A DNA stretch of 64,000 bases. It comes from an uncultured Bacteroidales bacterium. GTDB taxonomy: Bacteria > Bacteroidota > Bacteroidia > Bacteroidales > P3. The translations under genes were made by a program, and so were the position numbers. Positions within the stretch are counted from its first letter, which is position 1, and every line of letters starts with the position of its first letter. The notes beneath the pieces are model-generated. The model ran no database searches. It was not told where the DNA came from and was given only the letters and a program-made list of their open reading frames with translations. The DNA is taken from positions 1-64,000 of the forward strand of contig ONJY01000013.1 in assembly GCA_900318275.1 (NCBI GenBank), written 5' to 3'. This document shows positions 1 through 6,824 of the stretch, one piece after another.

Positions 1-45
1 TTCATCCCGTTTCTCTTTTGGAGTAATTTCTTTAATTGTTCTCAT
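1..45 (-). CDS. N-terminal fragment of a possible IS transposase OrfA
   Basis: Only 15 codons are visible (MRTIKEITPKEKRDE), running off the left window edge. They start at the ATG at 45-43, just downstream of the putative IS terminus. The charged, helical N-terminus would suit an IS3-type OrfA helix-turn-helix protein. That rests on position next to the terminus rather than on any visible domain. Nothing else can be said from 15 residues. Confidence 0.35.
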   Translation of the reverse strand, partial: MRTIKEITPKEKRDE

Positions 46-99
46 ACTTTTAACACATTTATTGTTCCTAAATGTGTCAACCTATTTCAGTACAAGACA
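1..99 (-). mobile_element. End of an IS3-like insertion sequence (partial)
   Basis: Read on the minus strand, the segment begins at about base 99 with TGTCTTGTACTGAAATAGG followed by TTGACAC. A short palindrome (ACACATTTA / TAAATGTGT, 52-80) and a small ORF start at base 45 follow. A TG-starting terminus with a GTTGACA block just inside, ahead of a small first ORF, is how IS3/IS150-type elements begin. I infer the left end of such an element, most of it lying outside the window. No flanking target duplication can be checked because the other end is missing. Confidence 0.4.
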
Positions 100-180
100 C
101 CCTATCGATAACGCATTGTCTTGCAGCTTTTACCAAAGGCAATAATCTGCTTTCCCCCAATTTTACTGCTTTTGCAGCCC

Positions 181-222
181 CTTAACGGCTACTAGACGGC
201 TAGTAAACGGCTAGTAGACCCT
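181..222 (+). repeat. Tandem 11-mer repeat (ACGGCTACTAA type)
   Basis: Three degenerate copies of the 11-mer ACGGCTACTAG/A follow CTTA and end in GTAGACCCTATGG. The same block, with the same AGACCC ending, recurs at 12427, 18690 and 18766 (reverse), 29786, 30018 and 51110. Here it lies just beyond the broken 3' end of the pseudogene at 221-529. Confidence 0.8.
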
Positions 223-529
223 ATGGAGAAGTCAATTCTATCGCGCGGAAGTCGCGACAGATGGCCTCTACGAGATTGGACAATTGGCCCTTGTTACCCC
301 CGGAATCGGCCACGAGGTTGGCCATTTAGCCGCAAGTTTCCTTCCAGGTGAGGTCAGGATACTGGAACTCTGCGCCACTCATATGTGCTCCAAGTACGGG
401 GAAGAACATGGGAACTAAGGCTTCGTGCATGTCTTTTGATGCCTGTGAGAGGAGAATTTTGATGCATTCTGTGCCGTTTCCGAGGCTCGGCATCTTGGGT
501 GCCTGGGGTTTGGTGATATCGTAATTCAT
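221..529 (-). pseudogene. Nonsense-broken, 3'-truncated remnant of a large Bacteroidales protein (VirE/DUF3987-like, tentative)
   Basis: From the ATG at 529 the frame encodes 67 residues (start MNYDITKPQAPKMPSLGNG) ending KETCG, then TAA at 328-326. Reading continues in the same frame without a shift as MANLVADSGGNKGQLSNLVE and on to a TAG at 223-221. The continuing sense after the stop shows a point nonsense mutation, and the 3' part of the gene is missing. Phrases such as MHEALVPMFFPVLGAHMSG and YPDLTWKE resemble, from memory, the N-terminus of large primase/helicase-like virulence-E or DUF3987-type proteins scattered in Bacteroidales genomes. That family assignment is tentative. The octamer repeat element lies immediately upstream (570-736). 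Confidence 0.6.
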
Positions 530-569
530 TGTTTGTTTGCTCTTTAGATTGAACTTAATGTGTGTTTTA

Positions 570-736
570 TATCAGTGTATCAGTGTATCAGTTGTTTTTT
601 GAGGGGTATCATTTTCTTGTTTCCACCCCTTTTATTATTTATATATATCTAATTATTAATTATTTATAAGAATTATAAAGAGGGGATTTTGAAATTAGGG
701 GTGCCATTTTTAAACTGATACACTGATACACTGATA
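570..736. repeat. Octamer-triplet inverted repeat element A with AT-rich core
   Basis: Left arm 570-593 is three octamers, TATCAGTG, TATCAGTG, TATCAGTT. Right arm 713-736 is their exact reverse complement, AACTGATA, CACTGATA, CACTGATA. Between them are 119 bases, very AT-rich (645-680) and bounded by CCCC and GGGG runs. It lies directly upstream of the start of the broken gene at 529. A second element with the same architecture but a different octamer is at 29531-29686. Iteron-like repeats beside an AT-rich stretch would suit a replication origin or a recombinase/regulator site; this is inference. Confidence 0.85.
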
Positions 737-749
737 CATTCGACCTTGG

Positions 750-926
750 TTACTTATTCTTTCTAGAGCCTTTCTTCCCTACGCGGCCAGCGATCATTTT
801 GTCCACTTTCTGGGCGATGGAGAGGGCTTGGTGGACGAGGGTGTCGGGGAGGCTGTCGGCCTGGGCTTCGGGCAGGATGAAGCAGAAGTAGTACTTGCCG
901 TCGCGACCGAGGGTGAAGGTGCTCAT
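750..926 (-). CDS. Small conserved-looking hypothetical protein (58 aa)
   Basis: The ATG at 926-924 opens a 58-residue frame, MSTFTLGRDGKYYFCFILPE at the start and VDKMIAGRVGKKGSRKNK at the end, stop TAA at 752-750. Codon use (GC-rich third positions) matches the neighbouring genes, and the frame reads as a soluble, slightly amphipathic protein with a basic tail. It lies just outside the right arm of the octamer element. That places it with the broken gene at 221-529 as cargo of the same element, but no family is recognised. Confidence 0.5.
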   Translation of the reverse strand: MSTFTLGRDGKYYFCFILPEAQADSLPDTLVHQALSIAQKVDKMIAGRVGKKGSRKNK

Positions 927-948
927 TGCATTTTAATAACTTGAATGC

Positions 949-1101
949 ATGCCCATAGAACCCCTCGAGAAATGGGACCTGCTGCAAACAGAAAACGGGC
1001 TCCTGTCAGAGACACCAGACCTTTCTGCCATCCGGTACTCCATGCTTCCCTATAAAGAACAAGGCCAACTGACGAACGTCCCACTATACGCCGCGAGATA
1101 G
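949..1101 (+). CDS. Possible small ORF (50 aa), divergent from the 58-aa gene
   Basis: The ATG at 949 opens MPIEPLEKWDLLQTENGLLS and ends PLYAAR, stop TAG 1099-1101. It is a plausible small acidic protein transcribed away from the gene at 750-926, with 22 bases between the two starts. The frame stays open for about 38 further codons after the TAG, so it could instead be a broken longer gene. No family recognised; weakly supported. Confidence 0.2.
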   Translation: MPIEPLEKWDLLQTENGLLSETPDLSAIRYSMLPYKEQGQLTNVPLYAAR

Positions 1102-1217
1102 CGTCTTTATTTCACCTCGCAGGAGGGGATATCGATGCGGCGGGCCATTGCGGCGGGTGTGGTAGAAGACATGACTATCACCCTTTCTCGGGTGAGCGGG
1201 AGCCTTCTTGACTGGGT

Positions 1218-2024
1218 TTATCTGGTCAGATAGGCTTCCACCTCGTCGAGCTGGAGGGCGTCGGCGACGGAGTAGGTGCCTATCTGCTCGCGGCGGAGGG
1301 CCGAGAGGAAGGCGCCGGAGCCGAGGGCGAGGCCGAGGTCGCGGGCGAGGGAGCGTATGTAGGTGCCTTTGCCGCAATGGATGCGGAAGTCGGCCTGCGG
1401 CAGGTGGGCGGGGACGGTGCCGAGGGGGTTCTTGTAGAGCTGTGAGTTGGTAGTTGTGAGTTGGGAGTTGTCGGGTTGCTGTTGTGGCGGCTCGTCGTCG
1501 ATAGGGCCGCCTGGGCGGAAGGCTGTTATCTCGAAGCTGTAGACGTTGACGGGCTTTGGCTGGATGACGACGGTGGGGTCGTCGCTGCGTGCGTACTGGT
1601 AGGCGCGTTGGCCGGCGACCTTGACGGCGCTGAACATGGGTGGCACCTGTAGGATGGTGCCGGTGAACTGCGGCAGGGTCTGCTGCAGCAGCTCGGGGGT
1701 GATATGGTCGTAGGGGTAGTAGTTGTCTATGGGGCGCTCGAGGTCGTAGCAGGGCGTCGTGGCGCCGAAGACCATGGTGCCGGTGTAGACCTTGTCGCCG
1801 TCCTGCAGGGTGGGGATGGTCTTGGTGGCCTTGCCGACGCAGACGAGGAGGAGGCCTGTGGCCAGAGGGTCTAATGTCCCCGCATGGCCTATCTTGAATT
1901 TTTTAAGGCCGTAGGTGTTGCGCACTACGGCCTTTATCTTGTTGACGGCCTGGAAGGAAGTCCACTGGCGTGGTTTGTCGATTGGGAGGACGATGCCGTC
2001 CTGGAGCTGCTCGAGGGTGACCAT
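1218..2024 (-). CDS. truB: tRNA pseudouridine(55) synthase TruB
   Basis: TruB isomerises U55 to pseudouridine in the T loop of tRNAs. The 268-residue product has the TruB signature GHAGTLDPLATGLL (residues 47-60), whose Asp52 is the expected catalytic nucleophile. The C-terminal half carries HCGKGTYIRSLARDLG (217-231), also typical. Between them, residues about 174-200 form a Pro/Gln/Thr-rich segment (PQQQPDNSQLTTTNSQLYKN) encoded partly by tandem heptamers, absent from normal TruB. Start ATG at 2024 lies 7 bases after the uppP stop, so the two are probably cotranscribed, last in the dnaN-ftsX-DUF3098-uppP-truB run. Function is secure; the loop is the oddity. Confidence 0.95.
   Translation of the reverse strand: MVTLEQLQDGIVLPIDKPRQWTSFQAVNKIKAVVRNTYGLKKFKIGHAGTLDPLATGLLLVCVGKATKTIPTLQDGDKVYTGTMVFGATTPCYDLERPIDNYYPYDHITPELLQQTLPQFTGTILQVPPMFSAVKVAGQRAYQYARSDDPTVVIQPKPVNVYSFEITAFRPGGPIDDEPPQQQPDNSQLTTTNSQLYKNPLGTVPAHLPQADFRIHCGKGTYIRSLARDLGLALGSGAFLSALRREQIGTYSVADALQLDEVEAYLTR
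1437..1475 (-). repeat. In-frame tandem heptamers inside truB
   Basis: Forward-strand heptamers GAGTTGG, TAGTTGT, GAGTTGG, GAGTTGT run from 1444 to 1471 with degenerate flanks. They are the same type as intergenic heptamers elsewhere in the window. In truB they encode NSQLTTTNSQL in a surface-loop position without breaking the frame. Confidence 0.8.
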
Positions 2025-2031
2025 CGGGGCA

Positions 2032-2838
2032 TCAGAGGACGTAGGGGAGGACGATGGTGAGGGTGCCGACGACGGCGCAGTAGAGGGCGAACCAGATGAG
2101 TTTGCCTTTCTTCACGATGCTTATCATCCACTTGCAGGCGAGGCAGCCGCTGATGAAGGCGGCGAGGAAGCCGACGGCGAGGGCGAGGGGCGAGATGCCG
2201 GCCATTGCCTGGCTGACGCCCATCTCGGCCATGTCCTTGACGTCGAGGAGTGCTTCGCCGAGGATGGGAGGTATGACCATGAGGAACGAGAACTGGGCGA
2301 GGCGCTCTTTCTTGTTGCCCAGCAGGAGACCTGTGGCTATGGTGCTGCCCGAGCGGGAGAGGCCGGGGAGGACGGCGAGGGCCTGTGCGACACCGATGAT
2401 GAAGGCGTGCAGCGGCGAGATGTTCTCGCGCTGGCGCGGACGAGCCCAGTAGGAGAAGGCCAGCAGGGTGGCGGTGACCAGCAGACAGATGCCCACGACG
2501 AGGAGGCCGCTGCCGAAGATGGCCTCCACCTTGTCCTTGAAGAAGAGGCCGACGATGGCCACAGGTATCATGGAGATGAGGATATTGATGATGTATTTCG
2601 TTCCCTCATTCCACTTGAACTTGAAGAGGTCGGTGAAGAGCCACACTATCTCGCGCCATAGGATGACGATGGTGCTGAGGACTGTTGCCACATGTACGGC
2701 GACGGTGAAGGTGAGGTTCTCTTCGCCGCTGAGGCCGAAGAGGTTGGCGCCGATGGCGAGGTGGCCGCTCGAACTGACGGGCAGATACTCGGTCAAGCCC
2801 TGGATGATGCCAAGGATGAGTGCTTCAAACCATTCCAT
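2032..2838 (-). CDS. uppP: Undecaprenyl-diphosphatase UppP (BacA family)
   Basis: This integral membrane enzyme hydrolyses undecaprenyl diphosphate to the monophosphate, recycling the lipid carrier for peptidoglycan and other glycans. The 268-residue protein shows the two family motifs: [15 protein letters not shown] (about residues 15-29), with the catalytic Glu and Ser residues, and [15 protein letters not shown] (about 158-172). Several hydrophobic helices cover the rest. Length is normal. It starts at 2838, downstream of a repeat-filled gap from DUF3098, and runs into truB with a 7-base spacer. Its placement after ftsX and DUF3098 is a common Bacteroidota gene order. Confidence 0.96.
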   Translation of the reverse strand: MEWFEALILGIIQGLTEYLPVSSSGHLAIGANLFGLSGEENLTFTVAVHVATVLSTIVILWREIVWLFTDLFKFKWNEGTKYIINILISMIPVAIVGLFFKDKVEAIFGSGLLVVGICLLVTATLLAFSYWARPRQRENISPLHAFIIGVAQALAVLPGLSRSGSTIATGLLLGNKKERLAQFSFLMVIPPILGEALLDVKDMAEMGVSQAMAGISPLALAVGFLAAFISGCLACKWMISIVKKGKLIWFALYCAVVGTLTIVLPYVL

Positions 2839-2850
2839 TGTTTCAGTTAT

Positions 2851-2951
2851 GAGTTAAGAGTTAAGAGTTAAGAGTTAGTTCACTTCGTTCACTCACGTTG
2901 CTTGGGCTCGGCATAGAAAGCGAGCTTTCTCTGCTCTCGCTTTGCGCAACG
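2851..2951. repeat. GAGTTAA heptamers plus GTTGC/GCAAC hairpin element (copy R1)
   Basis: Bases 2851-2878 are four GAGTTAA heptamers. Bases 2896-2951 form a hairpin element whose ends are GTTGC and GCAAC, with conserved blocks CTCGGCATAG and CTCTGCTCTCG around a central palindrome GAAAGC-GA-GCTTTC. A nearly identical inverted copy is at 40266-40321, a deleted one at 58333-58350, and a diverged one inside the rhs gene at 36095-36152. Bases 2839-2975 otherwise hold no gene. Confidence 0.85.
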
Positions 2952-2975
2952 GTTTGAGTTTTGAGTGGGTTGGGG

Positions 2976-3212
2976 CTATTTCTTTTTGTACATGATGGCC
3001 ACTATCTCGACGACGAAGCCGAGGACGATGAGTATGGGGGCCCATACGAGGCGACGGCTGTCGAACATGGCGGGGTTGAAGACGTTGGGGTCGTCGCTGC
3101 CGCCGCCGGCGAGAAGGATATAACCCAGGGCGAGAATCAGGATGCCGACACCCATGAGGATGTAGTTGATTTTGCCGAAGGGGAGCTGGATGTTGTTGTT
3201 GTTTTCTTCCAT
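2976..3212 (-). CDS. DUF3098 small membrane protein
   Basis: A 78-residue protein of unknown molecular function, matching the DUF3098 family found next to ftsX and uppP in Bacteroidota. It has a short polar N-terminus with four consecutive Asn, a first membrane helix at about residues 16-36 (NYILMGVGILILALGYILLA) and a second at about 57-74. A basic KKK tail predicts a cytoplasmic C-terminus. Start ATG at 3212 is 28 bases after the ftsX stop, so it is likely in the dnaN-ftsX operon. A role in envelope biogenesis is suggested only by neighbourhood. Confidence 0.85.
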   Translation of the reverse strand: MEENNNNIQLPFGKINYILMGVGILILALGYILLAGGGSDDPNVFNPAMFDSRRLVWAPILIVLGFVVEIVAIMYKKK

Positions 3213-3240
3213 AATGATTATTGTTCAGCTGTTTTGTTGT

Positions 3241-4095
3241 TCAGGTTCTGGCTATGTAGCGGCGCACGGTGATGGCCGTCGAGAGGTAGGAGATGAGGAT
3301 GCCGACGACGATGAGTATGACGGCGATGAGGAGGTACCACTGGAGGTGGCTGGCGTCGGTGAGGGGTATCTGGAACTCGTTGCCTGCCACCCATACTGCC
3401 GCGAAAGTGAGCAGCGACGCTATGAGGCCGCCGAGGGCGCCGTAGGCGACGCTGCGGACGATGAAGGGGCGTTTGATGAAGCTCACGTTGGCGCCCACCA
3501 TGCGCATGGTGTGGATTGTCTCGCGCTGTGCGTAGAGTGCTATGCGCAGGAGGCTGTCGATGAGCACGACGGTGATGAGCACGAGTACGAGCATGAGGGC
3601 GATGAGGAACCACGAGAGCTTGTAGAAGCCGTCGCGCACCTCGTTGACGAGGTTCTCCTGGTAGGCGACGCCTGTGACGCCTTCCTCGGCCCCCACTTCC
3701 TCGCAGAAGCGGTCGAGCACCTCGTTGCTGTTGTCGGGCAGCAGCGAGACGTTGAAGTTGACCATGAGTGAGGGGTAGAGGGGGTTGTAGCCGATGAAGC
3801 CCACGAAGTCCTCGCCGAGCTCGTCGGTGAAGATCTCGGCGGCTTTCTCCCTGGAGATGTAGTCGACATGCTTGATGTAGTCGCGCTGCTCGATGCGGCC
3901 TTTGACGGCGAGGGCGAGCGAGTCGGTGACGTCGGGCGAGAGGTCCACCTTGTAGGTGATGCGTTCCTGGGCGTCGTGGGTGATGCGGTAGGAGTGGTAC
4001 TCGATGCAGAGCAGGAGGCCGAGCATGAAGAGTACCAGGGTGATGCCGAGGATTGTGGCGCCGTGGGTGGCCCAGAGTGATGCTTTCTTACTCAT
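3241..4095 (-). CDS. ftsX: Cell division protein FtsX-like ABC permease
   Basis: FtsX pairs with the ATPase FtsE and activates peptidoglycan hydrolases at the septum. The 284-residue product has the FtsX layout: one N-terminal helix (about residues 11-32, ATILGITLVLFMLGLLLC), a periplasmic domain of about 120 residues, then three C-terminal helices around the FtsX permease core. The motif ALYAQRETIHTMRMVGA in the cytoplasmic loop (about 186-202) is the usual coupling-helix region. Its ATG shares one base with the dnaN stop (TGATG), implying translational coupling. No ftsE lies in the window, which is normal where ftsE is elsewhere. Confidence 0.9.
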   Translation of the reverse strand: MSKKASLWATHGATILGITLVLFMLGLLLCIEYHSYRITHDAQERITYKVDLSPDVTDSLALAVKGRIEQRDYIKHVDYISREKAAEIFTDELGEDFVGFIGYNPLYPSLMVNFNVSLLPDNSNEVLDRFCEEVGAEEGVTGVAYQENLVNEVRDGFYKLSWFLIALMLVLVLITVVLIDSLLRIALYAQRETIHTMRMVGANVSFIKRPFIVRSVAYGALGGLIASLLTFAAVWVAGNEFQIPLTDASHLQWYLLIAVILIVVGILISYLSTAITVRRYIART

Positions 4096-5237
4096 CAGTT
4101 GGCGAGCATTACGGGCATGACGAGCATGAGGATGTCATCCTGCTTGCCTTCGGTGTCGTCGCCGAAGGGGAAGATGATACCTGCACGTGAGGGGTGTGAC
4201 ATCTCCATGATGACCTGCTCGGAGTCGAGGTTGCTGATCATCTCGGTGAGGAATTTGGCGTTGAAGCCGATTTCCATGGGGCTGCCCTCATACTGGCAGG
4301 GGATGGTCTCCTTGGCGTTGTTGGAGAACTCGAGGTCTTCGGCGCTGATGGTGAGCTTGTCGGCGCTAATGGAGAGGCGCACCTGGCGGGTGGCTTCGCT
4401 GGCGAAGATGCTGACGCGGCGCAGGGTGTTGATGAACGACTGGCGGTCGAGGATGAGCTTGTTGGGGTTGTCCTTGGGGATGGCTGCCTCGTAGTTGGGG
4501 TAGCGGCCATCGACAAGACGGCAGATGATGTAGAAGTTGTCGAAGGTGATGAAGAGGTTGGTGTTGTTGTACTCTATGGTGACGTCGCCGCCTTCCTTGC
4601 GTGCTGCGAGGATGTTCTTGACGATGGTGATGGGCTTCTTGGGGAGGATGAAGTTGGTGCTCTCGGGCGTGGTGACGTCTTTGCGGCGGTAGCGGACGAG
4701 CTTGTGGGCGTCTGTGGCCACGAAGGTGATGCCGTCGGGGGTCATCTCGCAGTAGATGCCACTCATCTGCTGGTGCATCTCGTCGTTGCTGGTGGCGAAG
4801 TAGGTCTTGTTGATGGCGTTGACGAGTGCGTCGCAGCTCATGACGACGGTGGCGGTACCTTCGGCGGTGGGCATCGTGGGGTACATATCGGCATCCATAC
4901 CGGCAAGGTGATATTCGCCCTCTCCACTGCTGAGCTCGATGGCGTGGCTCTGGTTGTCGACGTTGAAGGTGACGGGCACATCGTCGAAGCTCTTGAGGAT
5001 TTCGAGGAGCATCTTGGAGGGGATGGCCACTTCCTCGGGGTTTTCCATGCGGCCGGTCTCCACTTCCATACGTGCGACGAGGGTGGTGGAGAGGTCGGTG
5101 GTCTTGATGGTCAGCGTTCCTTCTTCGAGGTGAAGGTGGAAGCAGTTGATGATGGGCATGGTGTTGTTGTTGGACAGAACACCGCTGAGGGATTGCAGCT
5201 GTTTGAGTAGCTGCTGGCTGTTGACAATGAACTTCAT
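4095..5237 (-). CDS. dnaN: DNA polymerase III sliding clamp (beta subunit)
   Basis: The beta clamp encircles DNA and tethers polymerase III. The 380-residue product, starting MKFIVNSQQLLKQLQSLSGV, is close to the usual length and covers the three clamp domains. The C-terminus ends ILMLVMPVMLAN, the typical hydrophobic tail (MLVMPV) that forms the partner-binding pocket. I chose ATG 5237 over an in-frame ATG 11 codons upstream because it matches the family N-terminus and leaves room for a promoter (TAATTTTG on the minus strand, 5275-5268). It is first in the run to truB and unlinked to dnaA here. Confidence 0.96.
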   Translation of the reverse strand: MKFIVNSQQLLKQLQSLSGVLSNNNTMPIINCFHLHLEEGTLTIKTTDLSTTLVARMEVETGRMENPEEVAIPSKMLLEILKSFDDVPVTFNVDNQSHAIELSSGEGEYHLAGMDADMYPTMPTAEGTATVVMSCDALVNAINKTYFATSNDEMHQQMSGIYCEMTPDGITFVATDAHKLVRYRRKDVTTPESTNFILPKKPITIVKNILAARKEGGDVTIEYNNTNLFITFDNFYIICRLVDGRYPNYEAAIPKDNPNKLILDRQSFINTLRRVSIFASEATRQVRLSISADKLTISAEDLEFSNNAKETIPCQYEGSPMEIGFNAKFLTEMISNLDSEQVIMEMSHPSRAGIIFPFGDDTEGKQDDILMLVMPVMLAN

Positions 5238-5267
5238 ATTATTGTTTTTTTTGTTTCTAAAGTTTTG

Positions 5268-5275
5268 CAAAATTA
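5268..5275 (-). promoter_or_regulatory. Bacteroidota-type -7 box for dnaN
   Basis: Minus-strand TAATTTTG about 30 bases upstream of the chosen dnaN start fits the TAnnTTTG -7 consensus. No TTTG is evident at -33, so support rests on the -7 box and position. Confidence 0.5.
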
Positions 5276-5325
5276 CACATTTTTCGGCGGGGCGGTGGGG
5301 GTAGCTTGCTATAGTTATTCACTTT

Positions 5326-5697
5326 TTAATCAACATTGACTTTGGTGAAGACGCCTTGTGGGAGGTAGTCGTCGGCGTGGATGTGGAGGCTGCAGTTGGT
5401 GCGGGAGTAGTTGTTGTCGAGGTAGAATTTGCCTGATATGCGGTTGCCGTGTTGGATGCGAGTGCCTGGTTCGTAGAGGATGACGACGTTCTGGAAGGTG
5501 TCGTTGCCGAAGATGAATGTGGCGCCTGTGGCTTCGGGTGTTTCGAGTGCGGTGTAGAAGCCTGCGTTTGACTGTATGTCCTGCGAGGCGCAGTATTCGA
5601 TGTTGACGACGGTGCCGCGGAATGATATTTCGTCGTGTTTGGCGCAGGATGAGAGTGCTGCTGCGAGGAGGAGGCTAAAAAAGACGTAGTGCTTCAT
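5326..5697 (-). CDS. Hypothetical lipoprotein (123 aa)
   Basis: The chosen start [20 protein letters not shown] gives a clean lipoprotein signal with lipobox LSSC (Cys18). The mature part is a small, beta-rich domain ([42 protein letters not shown]) that resembles a small OB-like or immunoglobulin-like fold, but no family is recognised. The ATG at 5697 lies inside the last codons of dapD (23-base overlap), so it is probably translated from the same mRNA. A longer in-frame upstream extension is only the dapD shadow. Envelope location is well supported, function unknown. Confidence 0.75.
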   Translation of the reverse strand: MKHYVFFSLLLAAALSSCAKHDEISFRGTVVNIEYCASQDIQSNAGFYTALETPEATGATFIFGNDTFQNVVILYEPGTRIQHGNRISGKFYLDNNYSRTNCSLHIHADDYLPQGVFTKVNVD

Positions 5698-6472
5698 TGA
5701 GGGAGGTTTTAAGGTCGGTGGATTCTTTGCGTTGTCCGATGATGAGTGCGCAGGGGAGGGCGTAGTCGCCTGCTGGGAAGTGACGGTTGTAGGTGCCGGG
5801 TATGACGACGCTGCGTGCGGGTATGCGTCCGCTGTAGGTGACGGGGTGCTCGCCTGTGACGTCGATGATGTGTGTGGAGGCTGTGATGACGGTGCCTGCG
5901 CCGATGACTGCTTCGTGTTCGACGATGGCACCTTCGACGATGATGGCGCGGCTGCCGATGAAGCAGTTGTCTTCGATGATGACGGGGTTGGCCTGTAGAG
6001 GTTCGAGTACGCCGCCGATGCCTACGCCGCCGCTGAGGTGTACGTTTTTGCCTATCTGGGCGCAGCTGCCCACGGTGGCCCATGTGTCGACCATGGTGCC
6101 GCTGTCGACGTAGGCGCCGATGTTGACGTAGGAGGGCATGAGTACTGCGCCGGGGGCTATGTAGGCTCCGTGGCGTGCTGCTGCGGGTGGCACTACGCGG
6201 ATGCCGCGTTGGGCGAGGTTGTGCTTGAGGGGTATTTTGTCGTGGTATTCCATGACGCCGGCTTCCATTGTCTGCATGCCGCTGATGCGGAAGTAGAGGA
6301 GTATGGCTTGCTTGACCCACTGGTTGACATGCCAGATGCCGTCGTCGCCGCGCTGGGCGACGCGGAGCTCGCCGCGGTCGAGCATGTCGATGGCTTGGAG
6401 GATGGTTTCTTTTACCCGGGGTTCTTTGAGCAGTTGGTTGTTCTCCCAGGCTTGCTGTATTGTGTCTTTCAT
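5675..6472 (-). CDS. dapD: Tetrahydrodipicolinate N-succinyltransferase DapD
   Basis: DapD transfers a succinyl group from succinyl-CoA to tetrahydrodipicolinate in lysine/meso-diaminopimelate synthesis. The 265-residue product has the N-terminal helical domain ([20 protein letters not shown]) and then a left-handed beta-helix of hexapeptide repeats from about residue 100. It includes [20 protein letters not shown] and [20 protein letters not shown], highly conserved in DapD. Length is normal for the tetrahydropyridine-dicarboxylate family. Its ATG overlaps the stop of the upstream T9SS cargo frame as ATGA (6472-6469). That argues that the C-terminal frame of that cargo is really translated and that dapD depends on it. 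Confidence 0.97.
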   Translation of the reverse strand: MKDTIQQAWENNQLLKEPRVKETILQAIDMLDRGELRVAQRGDDGIWHVNQWVKQAILLYFRISGMQTMEAGVMEYHDKIPLKHNLAQRGIRVVPPAAARHGAYIAPGAVLMPSYVNIGAYVDSGTMVDTWATVGSCAQIGKNVHLSGGVGIGGVLEPLQANPVIIEDNCFIGSRAIIVEGAIVEHEAVIGAGTVITASTHIIDVTGEHPVTYSGRIPARSVVIPGTYNRHFPAGDYALPCALIIGQRKESTDLKTSLNEALRLF

Positions 6473-6824
6473 CGTATCAGTAGTATTGTGCCGGTTTTTT
6501 TCTGTAGCCGCTCGGGGTGCACGCGTGTGCGGTAGTGGGCTTTGTATACGTATGACCCTTGCGGGCAGGGTTGTCCGACGAGGTTGCGTCCGTCCCAATG
6601 GCCGTCGGGCTGGTCGTAGGTGGCGACGAGGTTCCCCTGGCGGTTGTATATCCACACCTGGAGCTCGATGACGTCTTGCGTGACGACGTACCAGAGGTTG
6701 TTGTCGTCGCGCGAGGGGGTGAAGGCGTTGGGGATGGTGATGTGGCTACGGTCGAGCTGGAGCAGCACGTCGGCGGTATCGTGGCAGCCTTCGCTGTTGA
6801 TGGCTATGAGCTGCACGCATCCTG
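6469..6824 (-). pseudogene. Out-of-frame C-terminal part of the T9SS cargo gene (gliding-type C-terminal domain)
   Basis: This segment continues the protein of 6804-9758 in another frame. From about 6824 it reads GCVQLIAINSEGCHDTADVL and then a classic gliding-motility/T9SS C-terminal domain: [58 protein letters not shown]. The domain has no start of its own. The shift is repaired by adding one base to the C/G pair at 6821-6822 (CAG GGA TGC instead of CAGGATGC), giving SDNSQGCVQLIA. It ends with TGA overlapping the dapD ATG. Either a real frameshift or a one-base sequencing/assembly error. Confidence 0.8.

Noticed and set aside
1107-1172. A 21-aa frame (contains MARRIDIPSCEVK) resembling the start of a small Bacteroidales antitoxin
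   Set aside because: Too short and the match is only to a few residues; it could be a fragment but cannot be supported.
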